Below, one piece after another: positions 48,179 through 57,500 of a DNA stretch of 57,500 bases. The DNA is taken from assembly GCA_009746045.1 (NCBI GenBank), contig RPFO01000246.1, positions 1,735,192 through 1,792,691 of the forward strand. Direction: 5' to 3'. Every line of letters starts with the position of its first letter. Within the stretch, counting starts at the first letter, position 1. A program made the position numbers and the translations under genes. Origin of the DNA: Mesostigma viride. Its lineage: Eukaryota > Streptophyta > Mesostigmatophyceae > Mesostigmatales > Mesostigmataceae. Under the pieces are notes generated by a model. The model saw nothing but the letters and a program-made list of their open reading frames with translations. It had not been told where the DNA came from and ran no database searches.

Positions 48179-48794
48179 TCCGTCGCAAGAGGTTGCACGA
48201 CCTCACCTGGACGCTGGATGACGACCTGACCCCCGCCCAGCAACAGCAGCGACGCGACCTGTGGCCGGAATACCTCCGCCATAAGCAGGACCCCCAGAAG
48301 CCCAAGGTGTACTGGAGGGGCGGGGACCTGATGATCAACCACAAGATGTGGACGCCCCCAGCGGGCTAGAATAGCAATAGCCCTAGCCATTGTAACCATT
48401 GGAGTCACTGCCGCTAAGGCAGCCCTGCCTAGAATGTTCGCCTAGCTGTGCCAACATACCTAGTCACGTGCCGCCAACGCCCGGTACACAACCAGCCATA
48501 GCCTTAGCCTAGTCCTAGTACAGCCATGCTACGCCCGTGCTATGGTCAGATTACTTGCCCACGCTATACTTGTTATGCCCCGCTTACATGGGTCTTATTG
48601 CGTGACCCACAGTTTGCCGGATCGTTAGCCTGTCCTTTTAGCTAGCGCGCCCGATTGCGGCTGTGGCATGCCTTTGGCATGAAGGAGACTGGGGGTCTCT
48701 GCCCTTTCTCCTGTAGTGCACACACAGGGATTAAAAGCACTTCAGTGCTCCGTGACTCCCCAACGGGAGCACGTGTTTAATTAATTAATTAATT
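48179..48794 (+). mobile_element. ORF1-only LINE copy J inserted in copy K, 9-bp TSD
   Basis: Bounded by AACCGTGAG at 48170-48178 and 48795-48803. Plus strand: end of the ORF1-type frame (RLHDLTWTLDDDLTPAQQ, RRDLWPEYLRHKQDP, KVYWRGGDLMINHKMW; stop at 48367-48369), a 3' UTR, stem-loop CTCCCCAACGGGAG (48756-48769) and a (TTAA)n tail (48777-48794). It is nearly identical to copy C in opposite orientation. It interrupts the endonuclease region of LINE K; taking it out with one copy of the duplication makes K's local reading frame continuous. Confidence 0.92.
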
Positions 48795-48803
48795 AACCGT
48801 GAG

Positions 48804-49929
48804 GTGGTGTTTAGACCGCCCCTCGACTGAGGTGAAATGTGCTACCATAAGGCGTGGGGTTAGAAACTGTAGCGTGCTGATCGAGCACGCTAAGCTAGGC
48901 TGGCAACTGCCAGTGGCGAACACAAAAGGCCAACACCACCTTGGCCTGGCGTCCCACCGCCAGCGAAGTAAAATTAACGCCAACCGCCTGCATGCCCAGG
49001 CGATCAGTGCGCACCGTGCCAAATGGCACCGTGCATGCGACGATGCTCCTGCACGCCTAGAATAGACACACGATGTGCAATGCAAAAGGCAACAAGCTCA
49101 GGACTCTACCCGGTAGCTATATGGTCACCGTCTGCTAGCAATGTGCGTACGTTGACAGTCGCAAGGGCCAAGGATGCCTGCTGGCCCAACAGGGGAGAAT
49201 GGCGACAGATGCATGATGGTGGTGGGTGCAGCCGAAGGTGCATGGGGGTGAGGATGGACATTTGGAGGGAAGGGAAACGGAGGGAATAGTGCTTTTCATG
49301 CATCGCATTGATTTTGTCCTGCAGGCGTAGGATGCGAGCCTGCCGCCTGCTCTGGGTATTTGGGGATGATTGTGCAAGTCGCAACGCCGAGGCGTAGAAA
49401 ATCTAGCATGCGTTGGGGTTTGCTAATCTTACTGCTGAGAGCTGTCGTTCTAGCCCGAGATACCGGCACCACCATGTGTCTCAGTCGACTGTTAGGTCGA
49501 TGCATGGTAGTGGAACGGGGGACTGTTTAGAGGCTGTCCCCGAAGCCTGTTAGTCGCGAGCCGACGAGGAATTGGTTGTCTACCTACTGTCGCACCACCA
49601 GAGGCAGCACCCTTCTTGCTAGACACTTCACGAGACTCTGCTCCTGGGCCGGGTGTTAATCTGAACACCATTAAAGAATGCTGCAAACGAGCCACTCGGG
49701 CCGGCCGAGCAAACGCATCTTAGCACGCTTTCCCTTGGTCTGTTGCGCCCGAGCCGCCTGGACGTCGGGCCGTATCCATGAGACACCCAACACAGTAAAT
49801 TATATCGATCCTTGAGACAATACGGTAAAATTAAATACAGATCGAGTTTGCTTCGCCAGAAATTGTGCATGAGCAATACACGCAATAAAGGCCCCTCATT
49901 TTTCCGTCTGGCACACGACCTGATGAACA
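48804..49929. other. 5' part of LINE K and flanking sequence
   Basis: 48804-49190 is the endonuclease N-terminal part of LINE K (minus strand). 49190-49500 contains a small region with no recognisable coding content. 49500-49740 reads KKGAASGGATVGRQP on the minus strand and may be the leader of the same LINE. 49740-49930 has no recognised feature. Confidence 0.45.
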
Positions 49930-50550
49930 CGACGACCTGACCCTGGCACAGCAACACCAACGACGGGAGCTATGGCTGACCTACATCCAGCTCCGGCAAA
50001 GCGCAGGGGGGAAACCGGTATACTGGAGGGGGGACGTCATCCACGTCGACCACGAGCCCTGGCAGGCGCCCCCTGCCACCCCAGCAACCCCAGTCTAGGG
50101 AATTTATAGCAGCAGTGTAGATTGGTCAGGCTTAGCTTTCCACGTGGCACTTAAGCGCCTACCCGCATGTGCGCCCATAATGCATGCCCCCACCCCCATG
50201 GAGGGTGCATTAGCCGCGCTCTGCCCATGATGGGACTCCCCATGGATGATGTGCACATTAACCCAGAATTTAGCCAAGCTCTGCCTATGCAGAGAGTCAC
50301 TCTCTGCTGAGAAGCCATGCCCTAGCCATTGTTTAGCCACGATGATCTTCGATCCCCCCTATGTCCAGGCCTATGTCCCGCCCTAGGTGCTGGAATACAT
50401 AGCGGTGTGCAGGTGCACTTTGTGCACCAAGAGCAGATGGATAGTTTACACCGTACCCTAGCAGGAAGTGGCCATATGCCCCTTCTCAATCAGGGTTATG
50501 TGCTACATGTACTCCCAACGGAGTTATGTCACAATTTAATTTAATTTAAT
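49930..50550 (+). mobile_element. ORF1-only LINE copy L
   Basis: Plus strand: ORF1-type C-terminus (LAQQHQRRELWLTYIQLRQS, GKPVYWRGDVIHVDHEPW; stop at 50096-50098), 3' UTR of about 410 bp, stem-loop ACTCCCAACGGAGT (50511-50524) and tail (AATTT)n at about 50532-50550. The last 50 bases match the end of the ORF2-bearing copy A closely (GTGCTACATG, stem-loop, AATTTAATTTA). I could not find a clear target-site duplication. It lies just downstream of the VWA-type gene. Confidence 0.85.
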
Positions 50551-50701
50551 GGACACTTTCTATGTAACTTCCTGTTGTCTTGAGCACTGGCATAAGATAC
50601 ACAGCATGGAGACTGCATGACTATATACAAGTAAACCTTGAACATACCATATGTTTTAAAAGCCTGCCCTCCTTACACAACCCCATATAATAATATTGCT
50701 G

Positions 50702-53700
50702 CTACTGACCGCCACTCATATCGCCCACCCCCTCCTGCCGCGATCGCGGGGCAGACCTGGGCCTAGCAGCCGACGCCGTCGCAGGCCGGGGCGTCGCGCT
50801 ACTATTCTTGACGGCGGGCATGCCCAGCCGCGCCGTGGACGGCTGGTGCCCTAGACTGGCCGAAAGGCTTGCATCCTTGCCCGACAGCGACCGCAACGAG
50901 AACGGCGCCTTCCACGGCTCGCGCAAGTCCATGGATGCGGAGGCGTCTCGCCCCCCCACAACCACGGGCTCCACCGGCTCCTGAAACGCCCGCTCGAGCG
51001 CCCACTTGAGGGACTCCTCGCGGTCCTGTAGCACGACACCACCTGGCACCACCAGCCGCTCCAGCTTCTCCAGCACGTCCTCTGGGAGGTTGAGCGCCGC
51101 TGCCAAGTTGCTACCGCTCCTCACCTTGCTCGGCGATCCACCATGCTTGCCGGGCGAGCCCCGGTGCTTGCGCTTGGACGGCGATTCCCCCCGATCACTG
51201 GTCATTGAGGCTGCTGCGCCCCCGGTCAGGGTGCCTGCTGGGATCGCGCTTGCCAGCATGGCGGGCGAAATGTTGGGGTGCAGCTGCGGTTTGGGGAAAC
51301 CCAGGGAGCGTGGGTCGCAGTGCACGTTGTCGGTGTGGTAGTGGGAGTGGAAGGTCCCGCGCAGTGACAGCTTGGTCCCGCGCAGCAGGTCCGCCTTGCG
51401 CAGCTCCTGCTTGTACGCGTCATTGAACAGCTGCAGGTGCTCCATCTCCAGCCGGCACGACTGCATGGCCGAGAGCACCTGCACAAGGGGGGGGGGGGGG
51501 GGGGGGCGGTAGGGGGTCAGGGGCGCCAGGGCATCATCACAAAAGGATGTTGTATTGGTTAGCTTCTTTTCTTCCCTTGCAAAAGTGCCCCCCAATGTCG
51601 GAGATGCAATCACCCCCGCAAAGCATTGGTAACCGTTTCTTGAAACCTGCCGTGAGGGAGAGCTGTGTAAGGCGAGGGGGATACAGGGGAGGACGGAGGG
51701 GGTGGGGGTGGGGGGGCAAAAACGAGAGAAGCAAGGGAGAAAATATATCATGGGAGGGAGAGGCTTGCCAGGATTGCTGACGTGCCAAGGAACATGCGTG
51801 GCTGGTATGGTTGTCTAGAGGCAAGCAGAACAGCCTGGGTGACCTGGCAATGGGAAGAACCACAGCAGCGGCAAGCGTCCCCACCGTGTCGACACGCCCC
51901 TGGGCCTCCCCTAGCCCAGGGACAACGCTGCTTGCATGCTCACATGAAGGCTTTAAGAAATGGAAATTTAGGGGCGGTGGAAGGGCTGGCTAGCGCAGGA
52001 AGACCGATGATAACAAGGACAACATGGTTCTCAACACTGTTATAAGAATAATAAAAACAACATTTATCTAACCATTATTAAAGTCGCATGCGAGCAGGTG
52101 ACCCACCCGCGCCTTGGGCACCGCCATGGCCTCCACGAGTCCGTGTGCACAGTCCACAAAGTGGTACCGCCCGCCCGTGAGCGCGCTGATGCGGTGCAGC
52201 AGCTCCTCGCCGCGCTCCCACATCTCGGCCGCGGGCGTGCCGCCTGGCATCCCCAACAATGCCGCGGTGGCCCCGTCCTCGTTGTCCAGCAGCAAGTGCG
52301 TTCCGTGCACGTGGCAGCGCTTCTCGCGCAGCTGCTTGCCCACGCTGATGAGCACGCTCTCGTGTGAGTGGAGGTCCACCGCGCACGAGATCAGGAACGC
52401 CGCGTCGATCTTGCTGCTGCTGCTGCCACGGGGGGTGCTCGCTCCGCTGCCACCCCCCTCCGCACCGGTCTGCAAGCGGTGGACGTTGGAGGTGGCTGCG
52501 GACATGCCCTGGCTGCTCGCGGGAGGCACCGTGTTGAGCACGGCGGCCATCCCGCCCGCAATGTCGGTCACACCGCCCGGCTTGAGGTCTTCAATCCAGC
52601 GCCTGCGGGAGGATGGAGGGTGGGGGGGCAAGCATGGAGGCGCAAGGCACGGGGCAGGCACGGGGAGGCAAGGCAAGGCACGAGCAGGCACGGGGCATGC
52701 AAGCGCATGCAAGGGAGAGACACACGGGCCTGATGGCATGAGCTCAAGCACTTGCACATGCAGAGTGATAAAGTGGAAACCGTATGCCTGCAAGGTAGTG
52801 TTTCATCCGAGCATGTGGCTTTCGAGACGATCGTTCGACGGATTGGTGGCATCACTGGCATGCGAATCCCTGATCACGTTGCAAATATCCACGAGTCCGT
52901 TTCCAGCAGGCTAGGTGGCGTGCTTTGAAGATGCACACCATGCTTGGGGGTTCCATCCTTTATGCTGCCGTCGATGCCAGTCACGTGCACACGATGGCTG
53001 TATCCCAGGAGGCAAGCACGCACCTATCTCGATGGTTACATGAGTAGCATCCCTTCCCTGCCAGGACGTGATGAAAAGGGCAGGCGATGCATTCCTTCCT
53101 CCCCAGGGCGCCACGCCCACCCACCCCAACCCACCTGGCCTCTCCAGCGGAAGCAGCGCTGGCGGTGACAAAGTCCCCATTGCGCCAGCGCTTGACGCCG
53201 CCCGAGTTGAACGCGAGCAGGCTGAAGCGGGGGGTGATGTAGAACTGGATGCTGGGCGAGCCTCCCTTGGGGTTGGCCACGGCCGGGTCCCCTTGGACGC
53301 GCGCGGCCCAGAAACCGATCAGCTGCTCGATCTCTTCCCCGGTGATGCGCAGCAGGCCGAGCGAGATGGCGGAGGAGCAGTCGACCGCAAACACGCAGAC
53401 GCCCTGCCGTGGTGGGATGCGAGGGGATAGTTAACACGGGGGGGAGCATGCGAGGGGACAGGTTGCACGGGGGGGTAACCAAGGCAAGAGTACACCGTCA
53501 AGGGGGCATGCCAGGGAGTGGCATACATTAAGGTACGCGCGCGAGGGAGTCACGTACAAGGGAGGGGCATGTGGAGGACGTGGACGCAACGGAGTACCTT
53601 ACAACGAACTCTTTTCCAAAGGGGGGTGGCAAGCAAGGGGGATGACGATGCACTAAGCACCGCGGCTCCAACTGTGACAGCGCCTAATGCTATGACTACC

Positions 53701-56700
53701 TAATGCCTCGAAAGCTAGGCAGTCCTTGCGGTACAGGCAGAGCTACCATGGGTGCTGTGTCATCTTCAAAGTCATAAACGTGAGGAGTTGCACGCGGGGC
53801 CACAAACGTGTATTTGGTACAAGGCAGCGGCAATTGGTCTTATGAAATAAAAAACTATGTATCAAATAACAATGAGAAGTTGAACTTGAGAGACCACTCA
53901 CGTTGAAGTGAAGCGCCGCGGTCCCGAAATAGAACCGTCCGTTGAGCGGTCGCTCGATCACCTTGGCCTGCACGTAGGCCAGGTGCAGCTCCAGGCCCCG
54001 CACGCTCTCGCGGTACTCCTCAACCAGCGCGCTGATCGTGGCGACCATGTGGGGGAAGAAGCCCACGTGGATTATGGAGCTGTCCTTGCAGCGCCACGTG
54101 AAGAAGGATGAGTTGCAGTACACCTGGACACGGGAGGGGTGGGGGTGAGGAGGCAGGGGTGGCCGGCGTGAGGTGGAGGGAGAAGAGGAGCTCGGGGGAG
54201 CTCGAGGGGATGGTGGGGGAAGCATGGCACACGGACCATGCTCAGTCCCGTGGCAAAATATGGTGCCGCAAGACCCAGCACATCACCCCGCCCCCATGGA
54301 AAAGAAAAGGATCAGGGACATGTCTGCCATCAAGAGAACTCCCTTCTCCCACATCATGAATGGGCTTAAACTATGATCCACCACCCTCCACACCCCTTGG
54401 CGGTGCAAGAAGCTACAGTCATCCAGGAGATCTCTCTGGAGAAGAGAAGCATCGCTACAATCCTGCTATTACGGGGTGGTAAAAAACCCGGCCGCCGGCC
54501 CTAGTCGTCAGCCTCGACACCGGCTTCATGTGAATCGGCCAGGGCGGGGCCAGGGCGGGGCCAGGGCGAACATCCGGGCACAAAACCATCCATCGTTTTT
54601 TGGACTCAGCACGGGAGAACACGAGCAAGGGTGAACCCTGCAAACTCTTGCCAACAAGTACGTGCTGGGTCTGGGGGAACGCCAAAACCTGCAATGCTCC
54701 CGAGCCCATCTAACAGACACATGTGAGCCCACCAGATAAATAGTTAATAAACACGGCATGACGACATAACCGGCACACGTCACCCACCGCGTGCTCCTCA
54801 TCATCCTGCCCTGCTGGCCCGCCTTCGCCCGCCCGCTCACACCCCCCCACGTGCTCAAACGCGCCCCACTTGAGCAGCACATCCTTAAGCCTCGGCATCC
54901 GGTGGTGCCCCTCCACCAACCGGCGCACACTCTCCATCAGCATCGCTCGCTTCTTGGCCTCCCTCCGCTGCGCGTCCAGGGCGCGCGCCGTCAGCTGCGT
55001 GTCCTGCACCTCGTCCTTGCCCCCTCCCAGCAGGGACCAAGGCAGCACGCGGCCCTCGTGCTGCAGCCAGAACCAGGCCGCGTCGGGGTCGCGCTCCAAA
55101 AATAGCTCCACCACCTCGCAGTCGACACCATCCCGCACCGTCAGCGTCTTGTGGACGGTTGTGACCACGTAGGGGAAGTCGGGCTTGAGGGTCACGCGCA
55201 CCTGGGCAGGGGGTGGAGCGTTTAAGGGTTGGAGTGCGCCATGTGGCAAGCAATGGGGCCATTCATCATGGGCAGGGAAGCTTCAACGTAAATCGGCTGG
55301 GATGGCCTTGCGAAGGGATTGGGAGAACAGCAAGGGGTGGGAAGTGCGGCAAGGGGTGGGGAGAAGAGCAGATAACATGAGGCAGGGGGCAGGGAAAGCT
55401 GCGACCATGCAGGCTGGGCCGCGTGAGTGCTGCATGGAATAGTAACGCGGGTGGGTGCATCGAGGAACCTGTAAAGACGCTGTACTGCGCACAGAACACG
55501 GAATAACGGCAAGGAAAGGCCAGGCAAGGCAATGGCTCATATGCGATGTCTGCGGGGCCCTTGGGCTCGTTGTGTGTCTTGGACATTGTACCACCGCTCA
55601 GGGGACATCGGTACGGCGCACAGGGAGCCTGAACACCCTTACAAAACAAATTCTGGAGATGCGAACGATCACTGTGCCAGGCGCCTGCGTGCCTCATCGC
55701 ATTGACAATTTTGTGGAAGACAGCTGGATGGATCATGCCCAGCCATTCATGGGTGCGCACCTAGAGGACATAGAGGATGAGAACTGGTGAAGGCACCAAG
55801 CCTTGCAGTGCTGTGTCCATCTGCCAGGCACGGCGGGCAGGGGTTAGCTCTCTCGTACGCAGGGCAGTGGAATGGTGTCATGCAAAGGGGGGGAGGTTCT
55901 GCAAGAGGGAAGAAAACCGGTTGAGAGTTCCAGGCATCTACCAAACAGGTCGGCAGTTTGACACTTACATTGGCCCCTGGCGCAAACCACAGGGTGTTGC
56001 GCTCCAGCACACGTGTGTCCAGGGACCTAAGCACCCGCCTCTCCCGGAAGTACACACCGTCCACCGCACTCTCCACCTCATCTTCCTCCTCCCACGCCGC
56101 TGATGTATAGTACACGCCCTTGAGCTTGCCTCTCTTCTTGCGCCCAGTCGGATCAAACTCGCCATTGGGCCCCTTGCCGTGGATCGCCAGCCCCCCATAC
56201 ATGTTCCGGATAATATTTGCATGGACCGCCTGCGCCGCCTCATCCGTGGGTACAAACCTGGCAACGCCACCACCGCTCTCTCCCTCACCCTTTTTTCCAT
56301 CGGCCGGTGGCATACCAGCCAGCGCCCGCCCCCATGTCAGGCCATCAGGCCCAGCCTTGCTGCCCGCAGCCGCAACGGGGCCCTGGTCAGCCCTCCTCTC
56401 GACTGCGGCGTCGCCCTCATTGAGCCAATCCATGCGCAGCCAGACCTCGAAGTCGATGGAGTGGACCTCCTCCCCACTCACTGTGTCATAGACACGCACG
56501 TACAGCCACGGCTTGTGCCGGAAGAGCAGCCGCAGCACCTCACGCTCGTACAGAACGCGGCGCAGGAGGACCACCTCAGGGGACGAAGGCATGAGAGAGG
56601 GGGGCAGGCCCGGGTAGGGGCTGGGCGCATGCCGGGGGACGTAAAAGGGTCCCTCCAGAATATCACGTGTGGTGGCCACCAGCCGCCCCACAGGCTCCCG

Positions 56701-57500
56701 GCTGCTTGCCACAAACTTCTTGCCACCGCCCGGCGACGCCACCTCATCCCCTGTGGGAGAGCCCGGCCCTCCGTCTAGTCTCGCCAGATGTCCCAGCGAG
56801 ACAGCCCCTTGGGACGCACCCCTTGGGACGCCCCTCCCCTCGTCACCTCGCTCCGCTCCCCCCAGCAGCATCAGCTTGCTCTTGTGATGGCTCACGTGGG
56901 CCTCCTCCGCCTCAACAACCCCCACGACCTCGGCGCAGTACTCCACCGGACACGAGAGGACGTCCACAGCTAACACCGTGCCCGCTCGCACAACCATGGG
57001 CGGGAGCAGCCCGTTGGGGCGCGTGGTGCCCCTGACGAGCTCCAGGGGGGGGCGCAGGGTCTCCCCAGAGAACGTCTCTGCGAGGGAAATGACCACGGAG
57101 CATCCTGCGATGGTGGCCGGTTGCTGCACCGACATGTGCGGCGCCGATCGCTGGCCTCGCGGCGCGCCAGTGCCGCCACTGTCACCCCCCTTGGCCCCGC
57201 CCCCATCGCGAGGCCTCACCACGCTGGGGGAGGGGGCGGCATCTCCCGCGCCCGCGGCTGACAAGTGGTCGCAGCACAGGGCGACGATCTTGGACACGCG
57301 CTGGAGGCGGAAATGGATGGTCTCCCGCTTGAGCCCGATCCGCTGCCGGACCGTGTAGTCGTTGCCTTCCACCATGTAAGGGGGGCCCACGCGCAGGACC
57401 CCAGTGACGTGCGACAGCGGCGGGACCAGCACCTCGGCCACCCCCTCCTCGTCCGTGTACAGGACGTGCACCTCGGTGACCGCTTCCGACACGACCTCCC
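50702..57500 (-). CDS. Large VWA-domain protein (VWA3-like), 5' end beyond window
   Basis: Six exons in phase: 55969-57500 (open at the edge), 54788-55201, 53902-54123, 53135-53403, 52107-52602, 50702-51478 (stop TAG). About 1,235 residues are visible. The N-terminal 510 residues have beta-rich segments (EVLVPPLSHVTGVLRVG, WLYVRVYDTVSGEEVHSIDF) but no domain that I recognise. Exons 3-5 form a von Willebrand A fold: GVCVFAVDCSSAI (start), FSLLAFNSGGVKRW, RRWIEDLKPGGVTDIAGG, AAFLISCAVDLHSHESV, ISALTGGRYHFVD. The first metal-binding motif is DCSSA rather than DxSxS, so the MIDAS site is probably degenerate. The C-terminus (MEHLQLFNDAYKQELRKAD and a long Ser/Pro/Arg-rich tail) is low complexity. 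The length and single VWA near the C-terminal half recall VWA3A/VWA3B, which are linked to motile cilia; this is a tentative likeness. Exon splice sites are clear; function is unknown. Confidence 0.85.
51487..51506. repeat. 20-nt homopolymer G (C on the sense strand) at a splice acceptor
   Basis: Twenty consecutive G on the plus strand, five bases from the AG of the acceptor of the last exon of the VWA-type gene. On the sense strand it serves as an all-C polypyrimidine tract. Confidence 0.9.

Larger units (their letters stand above)
45490..49740 (-). pseudogene. Degraded LINE copy K: endonuclease and reverse transcriptase (ORF2)
   Basis: Minus-strand LINE in several frames. Order from 5': a Lys/Ser-rich leader (about 49740-49500); AP-endonuclease start LATVNVRTLL (about 49170) and VSILGVQEHRRMHG (about 49070); a break at copy J; the rest of the endonuclease with ARNFLVLLLDANATLP, LDYVVVRQP (about 47710-47730) and CSDHRSV (about 47624-47645); a linker; then RT motifs QMGFRRGRNTVMA (about 46400-46435), KKAFDTVLWEALW (about 46285-46325), HGVWQGC (about 46130) and YADD (45954-45965). 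The last part (45900-45490) is the GSW/thumb region also present in copy A, cut off at 45490 by the AAC tract, so the 3' UTR is missing. Frameshifts and stops exclude a functional product. The APE endonuclease plus YADD RT places it among APE-type non-LTR retrotransposons. Confidence 0.88.

Noticed and set aside
55266-55790. ORFs on both strands between the first two visible VWA-gene exons
   Set aside because: They lie in an intron whose donor (55968) and acceptor (55202) join perfectly in phase; no family features.

Overview
This is a window of a large, repeat-rich nuclear genome from a eukaryote, most likely unicellular. The evidence is three multi-exon host genes with GT-AG introns, long introns full of simple repeats, non-LTR (LINE) retrotransposons and cut-and-paste DNA transposons. 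Codon third positions are GC-rich in the host exons. An alga or another flagellated protist fits best, but nothing here fixes the lineage. I saw no bacterial-type operons, rRNA, convincing tRNA or CRISPR array.

All three host genes lie on the minus strand. (1) At 6748 down to about 1988 is the 5' part of a Tup1-like co-repressor: an N-terminal coiled coil spread over three small exons, then Gly/Pro/Gln/Met-rich exons. Its presumed WD40 part lies beyond the left edge, past a 19-bp and a 49-bp minisatellite. (2) At 28208 down to 15213 is a complete 12-exon gene for an Arc1p/AIMP1-type tRNA-binding cofactor of aminoacyl-tRNA synthetases: a GST-like domain, a Lys-rich linker and an EMAPII-type OB fold. 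All splice phases agree, giving 1353 coding bases and 450 residues. Its introns hold a LINE copy, a Tc1/mariner-like element and several G-rich satellites. (3) At 57500 down to 50702 is the 3' part of a gene for a large protein with a degenerate von Willebrand A domain, in six phase-consistent exons, open at the right edge.

Between genes 1 and 2 (about 10.1-15.9 kb), and again at 45.5-50.6 kb, are clusters of LINE pieces. Some carry ORF2 (endonuclease and reverse transcriptase) remnants. Others carry only the C-terminus of an ORF1-type protein. Both classes end in the same small stem-loop followed by an A/T-rich tail such as (TTAA)n. Four insertions have direct target-site duplications of 9-12 bp. 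One copy is inserted in the terminal stem-loop of another, and one splits the endonuclease region of another.

From 29.9 to 45.5 kb the window is dominated by a perfect (AAC)n tract of about 10 kb. It is interrupted by a 4975-bp CACTA (En/Spm) transposon at 40020-44994, with CACTA...TAGTG ends, dense subterminal TCCTGAGA-type repeats, the C-terminal exon of a TNP2-type transposase on the minus strand, and an unrecognised spliced gene on the plus strand. The catalytic transposase domain was not found, so the element looks non-autonomous.

The strongest leads are the shared LINE 3' stem-loop, with one compensatory base-pair change, on both ORF2-bearing and ORF1-only copies, and the giant AAC tract with its CACTA insertion.
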